64,000 nucleotides of DNA from Paraimprobicoccus trichonymphae (GTDB taxonomy: Bacteria > Bacillota > Clostridia > Oscillospirales > Acutalibacteraceae). Positions 17,184 to 26,819 of this stretch are shown here, piece after piece; the first letter of the stretch is position 1; every line of letters starts with the position of its first letter. The stretch covers positions 744,001 through 808,000 of the forward strand of contig AP027925.1 in NCBI GenBank assembly GCA_036322875.1, given 5' to 3'. The position numbers and the translations under genes are program-made. The notes under the pieces were generated by a model that had not been told where the DNA came from, searched no databases, and was given only the letters and a program-made list of their open reading frames with translations.

Positions 17184-19007
17184 TTGAAAAACAAAAAAAT
17201 AATAAGAAATATTTCAATCATTTTGGGAATACCAATTTTGATTATTTTAATAGTAGCAATGTTAAACGGATTATTTCAGCGTGATAATTTTAAATATTCA
17301 GAGATAATAGATAAATTCAAAAAACATGAAGTTACGGAGTATAATTTAAATTTAGGTTCTGGAGATTTAGAAATAATATTAAAAAATGGAAAAGGTTTGC
17401 GTTATACTGCGCCAAGTGTAAATTTGTTTTACTCAGATATAAAAGACCATGTAGAAGAATATAATAAAGAAAATTTAGATAAACCTATGGTTTACAATTT
17501 AACAAAACCTGTAGAAACTTCATGGTTGACTAATTTGTTTACTTTCGCAATAGCGCCTGCTTTGTTGCTATGGTTATTTCTTTGGATAATAGCTAGAAAG
17601 TTATCAGGTTCTGGAGATATAGGAAAACAATTTGGATTTGGAAGAGCTAAATTTAAAAATCAGTCTGAAAAATGCAAAAAAACTACCTTTCAAGACGTAG
17701 CAGGTGCTGATGAAGAAAAAGAAGAATTAACAGAAGTAGTAGAATTTTTAAAAAGTCCTAAAAAATTTACAGATTTAGGAGCTAAAATTCCAAGAGGTGT
17801 TTTATTAATAGGCCCACCTGGAACAGGAAAAACTCTTTTGGCTAAAGCGGTTGCTGGAGAAGCTGGGGTTCCATTTTTTTCTATTTCTGGTTCAGAATTT
17901 GTAGAAATGTTCGTAGGTGTTGGTGCTTCTAGGGTTAGAGACTTATTTGAGCATGCTAAAAAAAATTCTCCTTGTATTATATTTATAGATGAAATAGATG
18001 CTGTAGGAAGACAAAGAGGAGCAGGTTTGAGTGGAGGACATGATGAAAGAGAACAAACTTTAAATCAATTGTTAGTAGAAATGGATGGATTTGAAACTAG
18101 CGAGAATGTAATAATAATATCAGCTACTAATAGACCTGATATTTTAGATACAGCTTTAACTAGACCTGGCAGATTTGACAGACAAGTTGTAGTAGGTTAT
18201 CCGGATATAAAAGGAAGAGAGGAAATTTTAAGAGTTCATGCAAAAAATAAACCTTTTAGTCCTAATGTAAAATTAAAGACAATAGCAAAATCCACGGCTG
18301 GTTTTACTGGTGCTGATTTGGCAAATTTAGTAAATGAAGCTGCTTTATTAGCTGCGAGAAAAAATTTAAAAAAAATTACAATGACTGAAGTAGAAGAGTC
18401 TACTATAAAAGTTGTAATAGGTGCAGAAAAAAAATCTAGAATAATAACCGACGATGAAAGAAGGCTTACAGCATATCACGAAAGTGGACACGCAATTGCT
18501 ACATATTTTTGTGAAACGCAAGATCGTGTTCATCAAGTTTCTATAATCCCAAGAGGATTAACAGGCGGTTACACCCTTTCTTTACCTGAAAAAGATAAAT
18601 TTCATGTTTCAAGAAAAAAAATGCTTGAAAATATACTAGTATGTTTGGGCGGAAGAGTAGCAGAATATTTAGTTCTCGGAGACATGTCAACTGGTGCTTC
18701 TAATGATATAGAAAAAGCTACCAAAACTGCAAAATCAATGATAGTTAAATATGGAATGAGTGATAAACTTGGACCAATAAATTACAGTATGCGCGATGAT
18801 GAAAGTTTCATAGGAGAAAAAAGTTATTCAGAAAAAACTGCTGCTGATATAGACTCAGAAATGCAAAAAATAATTATAAGTTCTTATAGAAAAGTTGAGC
18901 AAATCTTAAAAGATAACATAGATAAACTTCACAAAGTAGCTGAATTTTTACTTGAAAAAGAAAAAATTTCAGGCGATGAATTCGAAGGTATTATGAGGTT
19001 AGATTAA
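17184..19007 (+). CDS. ftsH: ATP-dependent zinc metalloprotease FtsH
   Basis: Membrane-bound AAA+ protease for quality control of membrane and regulatory proteins; 607 residues. Two membrane segments (about 11-29 and 117-137) flank the extracytoplasmic domain. The AAA domain has Walker A GPPGTGKT (210-217), Walker B IIFIDEIDA and the second region of homology ending TRPGRFDRQV. The protease domain has HESGH at 432-436 and D509 as third zinc ligand. TTG start behind AGGAG. Monocistronic, divergent from asnB. Confidence 0.97.
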   Translation: MKNKKIIRNISIILGIPILIILIVAMLNGLFQRDNFKYSEIIDKFKKHEVTEYNLNLGSGDLEIILKNGKGLRYTAPSVNLFYSDIKDHVEEYNKENLDKPMVYNLTKPVETSWLTNLFTFAIAPALLLWLFLWIIARKLSGSGDIGKQFGFGRAKFKNQSEKCKKTTFQDVAGADEEKEELTEVVEFLKSPKKFTDLGAKIPRGVLLIGPPGTGKTLLAKAVAGEAGVPFFSISGSEFVEMFVGVGASRVRDLFEHAKKNSPCIIFIDEIDAVGRQRGAGLSGGHDEREQTLNQLLVEMDGFETSENVIIISATNRPDILDTALTRPGRFDRQVVVGYPDIKGREEILRVHAKNKPFSPNVKLKTIAKSTAGFTGADLANLVNEAALLAARKNLKKITMTEVEESTIKVVIGAEKKSRIITDDERRLTAYHESGHAIATYFCETQDRVHQVSIIPRGLTGGYTLSLPEKDKFHVSRKKMLENILVCLGGRVAEYLVLGDMSTGASNDIEKATKTAKSMIVKYGMSDKLGPINYSMRDDESFIGEKSYSEKTAADIDSEMQKIIISSYRKVEQILKDNIDKLHKVAEFLLEKEKISGDEFEGIMRLD

Positions 19008-19089
19008 TGGGATTTAGAAAATGCAGTTTTTGAATTTTTTAATAAATATTTAATAATAATCGTAATTAGCAAATTACGTAGTAGTAAAA

Positions 19090-20026
19090 CCTACGAAGAT
19101 TTTGTAAAAGTGTGGATACCGAATTAGATTTAATTTTTGATTATGAAAAATGTTGCGAAAAAGAGCATAAAATATGTAATGAATAGAATTCATAAACTCA
19201 AAAAAGTTTTAAATATGAAATTGGAAATTTCTTAATATTAATACAGTTAAAGTAGCTTCAGGAGAAAGTAATAAATATCTTGGCGTATTAGATCAGCAAT
19301 GTAGGAGTGTAAATTTTGACAGTTGTGTAACGTTCTATTAACTCGTTATCCCCAATGGTACGACGTCAAAAAATTTAAACAATAAAGATGTAATGAATAA
19401 AATTCAGATGATGATTTAGGTACAAAAGATCAAATTATTATAACTATTCACACTTTTGAGAATTTTTTAAGAAAAACTATGAATGGTATGGTAGCATTTG
19501 GGGACTGTCTAAAGACAATCTCTTTTGCTACTAAACGAGAAAAAAAGAGAGTGCAAGTACCGAATTAAACACGATTTTAAGTAATCTTGAAGAAAAAGTT
19601 GATAAAATAAGTACAATTGCTAGAAAAAGTGTTGAAATAAATAGTAAATATACTGGTATTGATAGAAAATTAATAAGGAAAGTATTAGAATCAGCAAAAT
19701 TGTTTGCGATAAAGATAGATATTATAGATTACAAAAATATTAAAAGAATTAAATTTAGTGAGTTAAAACTTGGTAAAAACATACAAGGAGATGAAATTAT
19801 AAAAAAATTGCTTCGTACGTTGTATAAATGTAAGTTTTGCCAACATATAATTCATAAAAAATTAAATGCTAATACAAGATTGCTGAAAAATGGGGTTTTA
19901 AAGGATCTTCCATGGGATAAACAAATTGAAGGTACAATTTTTGCACAGATTCTAACTGTTTTATATAATTTAACAGGGATTGCAGGAAATGTTGCAGGAG
20001 CGATAGGAAGAGATTTTTTATTTTGA
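19090..20026 (+). pseudogene. Frameshifted gene of unknown function
   Basis: Several pieces in different frames look like one decayed gene: DTELDLIFDYEKCCEKEHKI near 19115, NTVKVASGESNKYLGVLDQQ near 19240, TFENFLRKTMNGMVAF near 19450 and then, after a shift in a run of seven A at about 19545, STELNTILSNLEEKVDKIS... The last 327 bases (19700-20026) stay open and end IAGNVAGAIGRDFLF. No start or ribosome binding site serves that tail. Family unknown; the helical, Lys-rich composition resembles other accessory proteins in this window. Confidence 0.5.
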
Positions 20027-20165
20027 TAGCAGTATAATATTTTTGCTTTTCCCTCAAGATATGAGAATTTATTTAAGTGATTATTGTTTTTAAAAATTAG
20101 TAATAAATTTGAAGTTTAAATAATAAGAATTAATATATTTCTAAAATCTTGAGGGGAATACGAAA

Positions 20166-21710
20166 ATGAATTACAACATGGACAAAGATGTTATATTTAA
20201 TAATAGTTTGATTTTTAACGACGGTCAGGAATTACCAGTTGATATGGATTTTAGCTTGCCAGATTATTGCCCAGATATTCAAAAAATTTTAAAGTGTCAA
20301 GTAAAGCCGGCTATTATTTCTAAAAATGTATCTGGTGACAGGTTAAATATAGACGGAAACGTAAATATAAATCTGATATATACAGATTCTGAAAAATCAT
20401 CTGTCAGGTGTTATGAAAATACAAGCCCGTTTTCTTGTTATGTAGAACTAAAATCTGGTTTTGAAAATAGTATATATAATAATGAAATAAAATTAGGTTA
20501 TATAAATTGTAAAGCTGTGAGTCCAAGGAAAATAGATGTTCATGGGGCGTTTACTGTACATACGAAAGTTTATAACAAAGAAGATATTAATATAACCAGT
20601 AATGTAAACGGTGAAGATATTCAACAACAAGTTTTAAATTTGAATTTTAGTAATTTAGTAGGGAATAGTCAACAAGTGTTTTCTGTAAATGAAGTTTTAA
20701 ATTTAAGTCAAAATCAGATAAGCCCTGAAATTATTTTGAGGTCGGATATAAATTTTAATTTAGAAGATTATAAATTTGTTTCTGGAAAAATTATAATAGA
20801 TGGTAATTTTATTTTGAGAATTTTATATATAGGAGCTGCAGATTTAAATCAGATAGATTTTATAGAGTACTCTATTCCTATTAGTCAAATAATAGAAGTT
20901 CCTAATGTAACTGAAAAATCAAAAAATATAATTAATATAGAAATTTTAAACTATAAATTAAATATAAATAACGAAGTAGATTCTGAAAATAATAATCTTA
21001 TAACTGCAGATATAAAAGCCATAGCAAGCGTAATGAGTTTTGAAGATAAAAAAATAAAATTAATTTCAGATGTTTATTCTACAAATTATGTTATAAATAA
21101 TGAGTATGAAAATATTAAATTAAGTAAACTAGAAGATGTTTTAAATCTTAATTTTTCAGACAAAAAAACAATTGAACTTTCTGAATTTAGAATTTCAAGT
21201 GTTGTGGATATTTGGGCAAATGTAAATAATATAAGTTCAGAACATAAAGATGGTAAAATAATTTTTTCTGGGAAAACTAATTTAAATATTTTAGCTTTTG
21301 ATACTGAGTCTATGCCTTTTTATATAGAAAGAGCTATAGAATTTGAATTTGAAAATGATTTTGTATCTGAAAATAGTAATTTAGAGGTAGACTCTAAAAT
21401 TATTCCCCTGAGTTTAAATTATAAAATGTCTGGAAGTAGCAATTTAGAAATACAATTAAATTATAAATTGCATTCTAATATTTTTTCTTGTTATAAATAC
21501 AAAACCATATCAGAATCAAGTACGGAAAAAGAAATTCCAAAAGATAAAGACACAAATTCTGGTTTAATTATTTATTACTCTGAGCCAGGAGAAAAGCTTT
21601 GGGACATAGCAAGAAAATATTACACTTCTGTTGAAGAAATTTTAAAAGAAAATAATTTAGAAGCAGAAATAACAGAACAAAAAGGAATGTTATTAATTCC
21701 TAATAAATAG
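20166..21710 (+). CDS. sipL: SipL-like spore morphogenetic protein (SPOCS/DUF3794 repeats plus LysM)
   Basis: 514 residues. The N-terminal part shows the DUF3794/SPOCS pattern (LPVDMDFSLPDYCPDIQKIL at 24-43, CQVKPAI) and similar beta-rich units follow to about residue 450. The last 48 residues are a LysM domain (GEKLWDIARKYYTSVEEIL, LLIPN). In Clostridioides difficile SipL binds SpoIVA through its LysM domain to anchor the spore coat. Here it is 34 bases upstream of spoIVA, so one operon is likely. GAGGGG precedes the ATG. Confidence 0.88.
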   Translation: MNYNMDKDVIFNNSLIFNDGQELPVDMDFSLPDYCPDIQKILKCQVKPAIISKNVSGDRLNIDGNVNINLIYTDSEKSSVRCYENTSPFSCYVELKSGFENSIYNNEIKLGYINCKAVSPRKIDVHGAFTVHTKVYNKEDINITSNVNGEDIQQQVLNLNFSNLVGNSQQVFSVNEVLNLSQNQISPEIILRSDINFNLEDYKFVSGKIIIDGNFILRILYIGAADLNQIDFIEYSIPISQIIEVPNVTEKSKNIINIEILNYKLNINNEVDSENNNLITADIKAIASVMSFEDKKIKLISDVYSTNYVINNEYENIKLSKLEDVLNLNFSDKKTIELSEFRISSVVDIWANVNNISSEHKDGKIIFSGKTNLNILAFDTESMPFYIERAIEFEFENDFVSENSNLEVDSKIIPLSLNYKMSGSSNLEIQLNYKLHSNIFSCYKYKTISESSTEKEIPKDKDTNSGLIIYYSEPGEKLWDIARKYYTSVEEILKENNLEAEITEQKGMLLIPNK

Positions 21711-21744
21711 ATATTACTAATTAAAATTTTGGAGGATAATAAAA

Positions 21745-23223
21745 TTGGAAGAACGAAACATATACAGAGATATAGCACAAAGGACTAATGGTGATATATA
21801 CATTGGCGTAGTTGGACCAGTAAGAAGTGGAAAATCTACTTTTATAAAAAAATTCATGGATACTCTAGTTATACCTAATATTAGTAATTTAAGTCAAAAA
21901 GAAAGAGCAATAGATGAGTTGCCACAATCAGCAGCTGGTAGAACTATAATGACAACTGAACCTAAATTTATACCTGAAGATGCAGTAGAAGTAAACATAG
22001 GAGAAAAAGCTAAATTTAAAACTCGCATGATAGATTGCGTTGGTTACATAGTTCCAAGTGCTTTAGGATATGTAGAAAATGAAACTCCTAGAATGGTTCA
22101 AACCCCTTGGTTTAAAGATGAAATACCTTTTAATATGGCAGCTGAAATTGGTACAAAAAAAGTAATAACAGATCATTCTACTGTAGGTTTAGTTATAACA
22201 ACGGATGGTTCTATAAGTGATATAGAGCGATCAGAATATCAAGATGCTGAAGAAAGAGTAATTGCTGAATTAAAAGAAATTGATAAACCGTTTATAGTTT
22301 TATTAAACAGTACAGAACCATATTCTGAAAGTAATAAAGCTTTAGCCGAAGAATTATCTAAAAAATATGACACTCCTGTTATTCCGATAAATTGCTTAGA
22401 ACTCGGAGAAGAAGAAATAAAAAGAATTTTAGCACAAATTTTATTTGAATTTCCCGTAAAAGAAGTAAAAATTAATATACCTAGATGGTTATCAAATTTA
22501 GAAAAAGATCATTGGTTAAGATCTGATATTTATTCTTCTGTACAAAAATCAGCTCAAACTTTGAACAAAATAAGAGAAATTCAAAATATAACTAAAAATC
22601 TTTCTGAATCTAATTATGTGAAAAATTCTGAAATAGATTCTGTAGATTTAGGAACAGGACAATCGAAAGTAAGTTTAGTATTAGACCCAAGTCTGTTTTA
22701 TAAAATTTTAAGTGAAAAAACAAATTTAGAAATTTCAGACGAATGTGCCCTTATGGATTGTATATTAGACTTCTCAAAAATAAAAGCAAAATACGATAAA
22801 ATAAGTGCTGCTTACGATGAAGTAAACGAATCAGGTTATGGAATAGTAATTCCAACCATAGACGAATTAAGTCTTGATGAACCTGAGATAATAAAACAGG
22901 GCAGCAAATACGGAATAAAATTAAGAGCTTCTGCTCCGTCTGTTCATATGTTAAAAACAAAAATTTTTACAGAAATTACTCCAATAGTCGGTACAGAACA
23001 ACAATCTGAAGATCTAATAATGTATTTATTACAAGAATTCGAAGAAAATCCAGCTAAAATTTGGGAATCTAATATTTTTGGAAAATCTTTACATGAATTA
23101 GTAAATGAAGGCTTACAAAACAAACTATACCGCATGCCATCTGATGCAAGAAATAAAATAAAAGAAACCATAGAAAAAATTATTAACGACGGTTGTAATG
23201 GTTTGATTTGTATAATAATTTAG
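21745..23223 (+). CDS. spoIVA: Stage IV sporulation protein A, coat basement ATPase
   Basis: Mother-cell ATPase that polymerises on the forespore surface as the base of the spore coat. 492 residues, the family length. MEERNIYRDIAQRTNGDIYI leads to Walker A GPVRSGKST (24-32), followed by the GTPase-like segment MIDCVGY, VITTDGSI and LNSTEPYSE. The C-terminal DGCNGLICIII matches the conserved end needed for localisation. TTG start with GGAGG 9 bases upstream. Nothing indicates inactivation. Confidence 0.96.
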   Translation: MEERNIYRDIAQRTNGDIYIGVVGPVRSGKSTFIKKFMDTLVIPNISNLSQKERAIDELPQSAAGRTIMTTEPKFIPEDAVEVNIGEKAKFKTRMIDCVGYIVPSALGYVENETPRMVQTPWFKDEIPFNMAAEIGTKKVITDHSTVGLVITTDGSISDIERSEYQDAEERVIAELKEIDKPFIVLLNSTEPYSESNKALAEELSKKYDTPVIPINCLELGEEEIKRILAQILFEFPVKEVKINIPRWLSNLEKDHWLRSDIYSSVQKSAQTLNKIREIQNITKNLSESNYVKNSEIDSVDLGTGQSKVSLVLDPSLFYKILSEKTNLEISDECALMDCILDFSKIKAKYDKISAAYDEVNESGYGIVIPTIDELSLDEPEIIKQGSKYGIKLRASAPSVHMLKTKIFTEITPIVGTEQQSEDLIMYLLQEFEENPAKIWESNIFGKSLHELVNEGLQNKLYRMPSDARNKIKETIEKIINDGCNGLICIII

Positions 23224-23247
23224 CAATATTAAAAAATTCGTTATTTA

Positions 23248-23290
23248 TATAAAACTGAGAGAAAATCGCTAAATATTTATTTTAGTGCAG
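23248..23290 (+). repeat. Partial copy of the dispersed 85-bp hairpin repeat, 3' of spoIVA
   Basis: GAGAGAAAATCGCTAAATAT and TTATTTTAG match the core of the repeats at 33261-33345 and 25686-25770. The core folds as CGCTAAA/TTTAGTG. Lying 25 bases after the spoIVA stop codon, it may end transcription. Confidence 0.55.
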
Positions 23291-23307
23291 GTAGCAAAAT
23301 AGGCGAT

Positions 23308-23511
23308 TTGCCCAAGGATAGAACACCTTTAAAAGCACTCAGAAAAATGAAAAAACATTTACTTATGAATAAAAAGTACGAGGGCGATGGGAATTCGCAA
23401 GTTAGCCAAAACGCTGAATTTCGTGCCAATTTAACCGAAAAGGACCGTGGTCATTTGATAAAATTTCATATAATAAACGTAATAAAGGTAGATGATGTTT
23501 CAAAGAATTAA
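23308..23511 (+). CDS. Hypothetical 67-residue basic protein, doubtful
   Basis: An open frame (MPKDRTPLKALRKMKKHLLM...) within the 23224-23842 interval. Its base composition is richer in G+C than the surroundings and it begins right after a repeat copy, so it may be part of a decayed mobile element. No Shine-Dalgarno site precedes the TTG. No family recognised. Confidence 0.2.
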   Translation: MPKDRTPLKALRKMKKHLLMNKKYEGDGNSQVSQNAEFRANLTEKDRGHLIKFHIINVIKVDDVSKN

Positions 23512-23842
23512 GTAATTTAGGCGTATTTTCACTCGTTATGATAGGCTTGATATTATTTTTTATTCTTTTATTTTTTTAGCTCCCTTTTCTGATTCTTTGT
23601 TTTATCTGTGCAAGCTATGACAACGTTACTATGGAAAAACCTAGTATTGTTGAAAAATTAGTTAAATAAATATAAGAAAAATATTATTCTTACTTAGTTT
23701 TTGTTGTATAATTTTTTGTAAATTTTTTAATTTATTTTTTTGTTATAAAACTTTCTGTATTTGTAAATACTAATTATAAATGTAAATTTATTTTTTTAGA
23801 ATTTTATATCTACGGCTCTAAAAATTTGGAGATGTCGTAAAT

Positions 23843-24948
23843 ATGGGAGATTATAAAAGTATTTCAGAAAAATTTTGGAAAAGTTATAATGAATTTATAA
23901 AATCCAAGGAAAATCCTGAAAAGTCAAACAGAGAAAATATTAAAGATTTAAATGAATCAAGAAAAAAATTGTCGGAAGTGTGTAGAACTATTGCCACGAA
24001 TATTAGTAACTTTTTAGGTGTATTTATTAAACAAATGCCATACAACATGAAAATTAAAAGTGAATTAAACTACTTATCTAGTGAGGCAATTTGTTTTGCA
24101 GGATTATTGAAAATTAAAGATGAAAAAGCATTTATAAAATTTATGAAATCAAATTTAAAAAAAGACAAATCAATAGAAAAAGAAGAAATAGATAAAATTA
24201 TAAATTTATTTGCAGAATTAAAATTATTAAGTGAAAGAGATTTCTATAATTTTTATAAATATTTTGTTAATTTTATTTTCTTTAAATGTACAGACAGCAT
24301 ATTAGGAAAATTAAGCGAGTCATCGCTTGAGAAACGCATTAAAGAAAGATTTAAGTGAACTTATTGCTACTAGTGTGATTGAAAAAGCAAAAGAAATATT
24401 TATTTTAAGTGATTCTTACACTATTGAGTGGGATTTTTTTCTTAAAGTACATTATTTTTTTGTAGATTTAAATGCTTATGCAAAACAGGATACAGTGAAT
24501 TTACGGATGAGATTAAGTAAAATATTCAATAGATGTCGTAAATATATGAAATTATTTAGAAAAAAAGGTTTAAATAAAGATTACAGTACAGAAATTGTGA
24601 AATACGTTGCATGTGCAGCTTTTAAAGCGAGGAGAAAAATTGACTTGTGATCTTGGTTCGCTGGATACGTATGCTGATTTCAATATTACAACCGATAGAC
24701 TAAAAAATTTTACTGAAATTGAATTTACTGAAAAAATATTAAAAGAATTCGAAGACTTATTTAGTGATATACGGCTTAAGTGGTGGCTAGACAATTTAGT
24801 AAGATTAAGAGGTAAAATAGAAAAAATTCAAGATACTGAAAAGAAAAAACATTGTATACGAAATTTTACTCCACTGAATATTTTTATGAATAAAAATAAT
24901 ATTGAAAATACCGAACTAACAATTGAATGCCATAATAAAAACTTCTAG
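23843..24948 (+). pseudogene. Helical protein gene broken by two frameshifts
   Basis: Three overlapping frames read as one protein of about 360 residues. 23843-24358 (MGDYKSISEKFWKSYNEFIK..., GGAGATG upstream) should pass near 24325 into the frame LRNALKKDLSELIATSVIEK, and near 24630 into EKLTCDLGSLDTYADFNITT, ending at 24948. All parts are Lys/Glu-rich and predicted helical. No family recognised. Either a recent pseudogene or assembly errors; 23843-24358 could still give a 171-residue fragment. Confidence 0.55.
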
Positions 24949-25048
24949 AATAATGTTACAAAAATCAGGAACAATAATAATAAGTAAAAATTGTTGCACC
25001 TAATAAAAGAACAACATTTTTACCAATAAATTTATAGAGGTGTTGTTT

Positions 25049-25600
25049 ATGACTAATAATGAAGAGTTAATTAATATACTTAAAGATGTGGATAAATTGA
25101 AAGAACTTACTAATGCAGAAAAGAAATTTGGTATTCAAGGTGTAAAAAATATAGTATCTAAATTTGGACTAGAAATCTCGCTTGAAGAAATTACTCGAAT
25201 TGTTGAAGCTTTAAAGAATGCTATTAAAATCGCACATAAAACTCAAGAAGAATTGGTAGAAAACTTAGAAAATGTTCCAAACATAACAGCAGAGAAATTT
25301 TTAAAGAGTGACATAATTCAAAATACAGATAATTTAGAAAAACTTGTCAGTGCCAGTAGTGTTCAAGAAGCAAAAGATATGATATCTAAATTTGGATTAG
25401 AAATTTCCCTTGGTGAAACTAGTAAAGTTGTTGAAATTTTACAAAATGCTATTGAAAATGCACAAGAAGCACAGAAAGAATTAGTTGAAGACTTAGAAAA
25501 TGTCGCAGGTGGAATAGCAGGAAAATTTTTAGAAAATAATGCTTGGAACATAGCAAATTCAGTTTTTATTGTGGCAGCTACCGATGTTGAGAAAAATTAA
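25049..25600 (+). CDS. Two-repeat Nif11-leader-like protein with Gly-Gly site
   Basis: 183 residues, ATG with GAGGTG 6 bases upstream (an in-frame GTG at 25040 is part of that box). Two units of about 70 residues (13-85 and 92-161) share SKFGLEISLxE and a run ending ELVExLENV. The second ends ELVEDLENVAGG (G154-G155), followed by 28 residues (IAGKFLENNAWNIANSVFIV...). The combination of (K)xGxEIS-xE, a helix, and E-L-x-x-V-A-G-G is the pattern of Nif11-type leader peptides of ribosomally made natural products, where a C39 protease cuts after GG. No modifying enzyme or C39 transporter is in the window; the nearby ABC exporter lacks a C39 domain. The putative core has no Cys. Confidence 0.45.
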   Translation: MTNNEELINILKDVDKLKELTNAEKKFGIQGVKNIVSKFGLEISLEEITRIVEALKNAIKIAHKTQEELVENLENVPNITAEKFLKSDIIQNTDNLEKLVSASSVQEAKDMISKFGLEISLGETSKVVEILQNAIENAQEAQKELVEDLENVAGGIAGKFLENNAWNIANSVFIVAATDVEKN

Positions 25601-25685
25601 TTTGTAGCATTCAAAAAAAACATTAAATCAATTTTTTAATGCTTGAAGTTTCAACTGAGTTTCCGCTGGAACAGCATCCTTTGTA

Positions 25686-25770
25686 ATTTTGGCATACTAT
25701 TATTTTTTGTCAATATTTTTACGATTCATCCGCTAAAATAGATATTTTAGTGGTTTTCTTGCGGATTTAT
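25686..25770 (-). repeat. Dispersed 85-bp hairpin repeat, inverted copy
   Basis: Read on the minus strand, this segment matches 33261-33345 with about nine differences, including the core CTAAAATATCTATTTTAG, which folds on itself, and the flank GATGAATCGTAAAAATATTG. It lies about 85 bases after the Nif11-like gene. 25601-25685 holds nothing else recognisable. Confidence 0.7.
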
Positions 25771-25864
25771 GTAAATTTAAATATTATTTATAATAATGTA
25801 CAGATACTTAGTTGATTTGGTTAATAATTAAATTAAAAGAAAATTGCATAATCTACGCTTAATA

Positions 25865-25992
25865 AGAATATAAAACTTACTAAAGGTTTGATTATTGCAA
25901 TATTAAGTTTAGGAATATTTTGTATGGCTGTTTGTGCAGACAAATTTTGTAAAATCATTCAAGTTTCCATTATGTGGGAGGTAAATGTTTAA
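25865..25992 (+). pseudogene. Remnant of a gene with an N-terminal signal segment
   Basis: A frame without a start codon encodes NKNIKLTKGLIIAILSLGIF CMAVCADKFC and stops at 25990. Basic residues followed by a hydrophobic stretch and small residues resemble a signal peptide. The rest of the gene is missing. The interval 25993-26110 shows nothing clear. Confidence 0.3.
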
Positions 25993-26110
25993 TAATAACT
26001 ACACATAAATTAAAATTTTTGAAGAAAATCAAAATTTATACACAAGTAACTCACACTGAAAATAATAATGTTGGTTATTCGTATTTTTATCAATTTTTGC
26101 CATATTATCA

Positions 26111-26672
26111 TTATTTAGATTTGGCTTTTTGCTCAGTATTCAAAGAATTGTGATGATATTTCACAGTTAAACTTACGTATTTTTCTTTGCATGATTGTTT
26201 AATATGATTAATTAATTTGTTAGTTAATTTATCTCTCCATCTGTGTATGATAAATTGTTTACCTTACCTATTGTTGTTTTATCATTTGTCTTAGCTTCTT
26301 CGATTTTTGTTTTTAATGTTTTTATAAAATTATTTTCTTCTTCAATATTTTTAACTGGAGTATTAAAATTAATACCCGCTACATTTTTTAAACAATGAAT
26401 CCATTCCTCCTCTGTTTCAAGAGTAGAAATTGCAAATAAGTGCTAATTTTTTTGATTTCTTAACTTTAGCTTTTCCTCTTGAATCTGGTAAATGGTTACA
26501 TAGTAACTACGCATTTAATTATTTCTTCCTTTTCTAATTGTAAATTTGAAATTTTCATAGCAGTATTTATAGGTTTTTGCGCACTTCTGGGTACCTTTTT
26601 GCTATTACGAAAACAACTTATCCAAACTTCTTTATTTTCGAAATACACACTAAAACGTGTGCTTCCTGGCAT
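26111..26672 (-). pseudogene. Multiply frameshifted hypothetical gene
   Basis: From an ATG at 26672 (AGGTGA upstream) the minus strand encodes MPGSTRFSVYFENKEVWISC and about 55 residues, then must change frame to HLPDSRGKAKVKKSKKLALI, again to FAISTLETEEEWIHCLKNVA, and after a stop to LINHIKQSCKEKYVSLTVKY, ending at 26111. Reassembled it gives about 180 residues. No known family; continuous codon-like sequence across frames shows recent decay. Confidence 0.5.
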
Positions 26673-26819
26673 ATAAAATCACCTATTTTTAAATATTTAT
26701 GATAAAAACTTTTTCTAGCAGATAATTTTAATAATAATATAATCACAAAAAATATGTCAAATTTATTTTTAAATAGAGCGATTTTCATAATATTTTGTTT
26801 AATTTTTCTACTATTAAAT

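Noticed and set aside
26111..26672. Possible PH-like domain (FAISTLETEEEWIHCLKN) in the frameshifted gene
   Set aside because: Only the last helix resembles the PH C-terminal helix; the rest is too short and broken to support a domain call.
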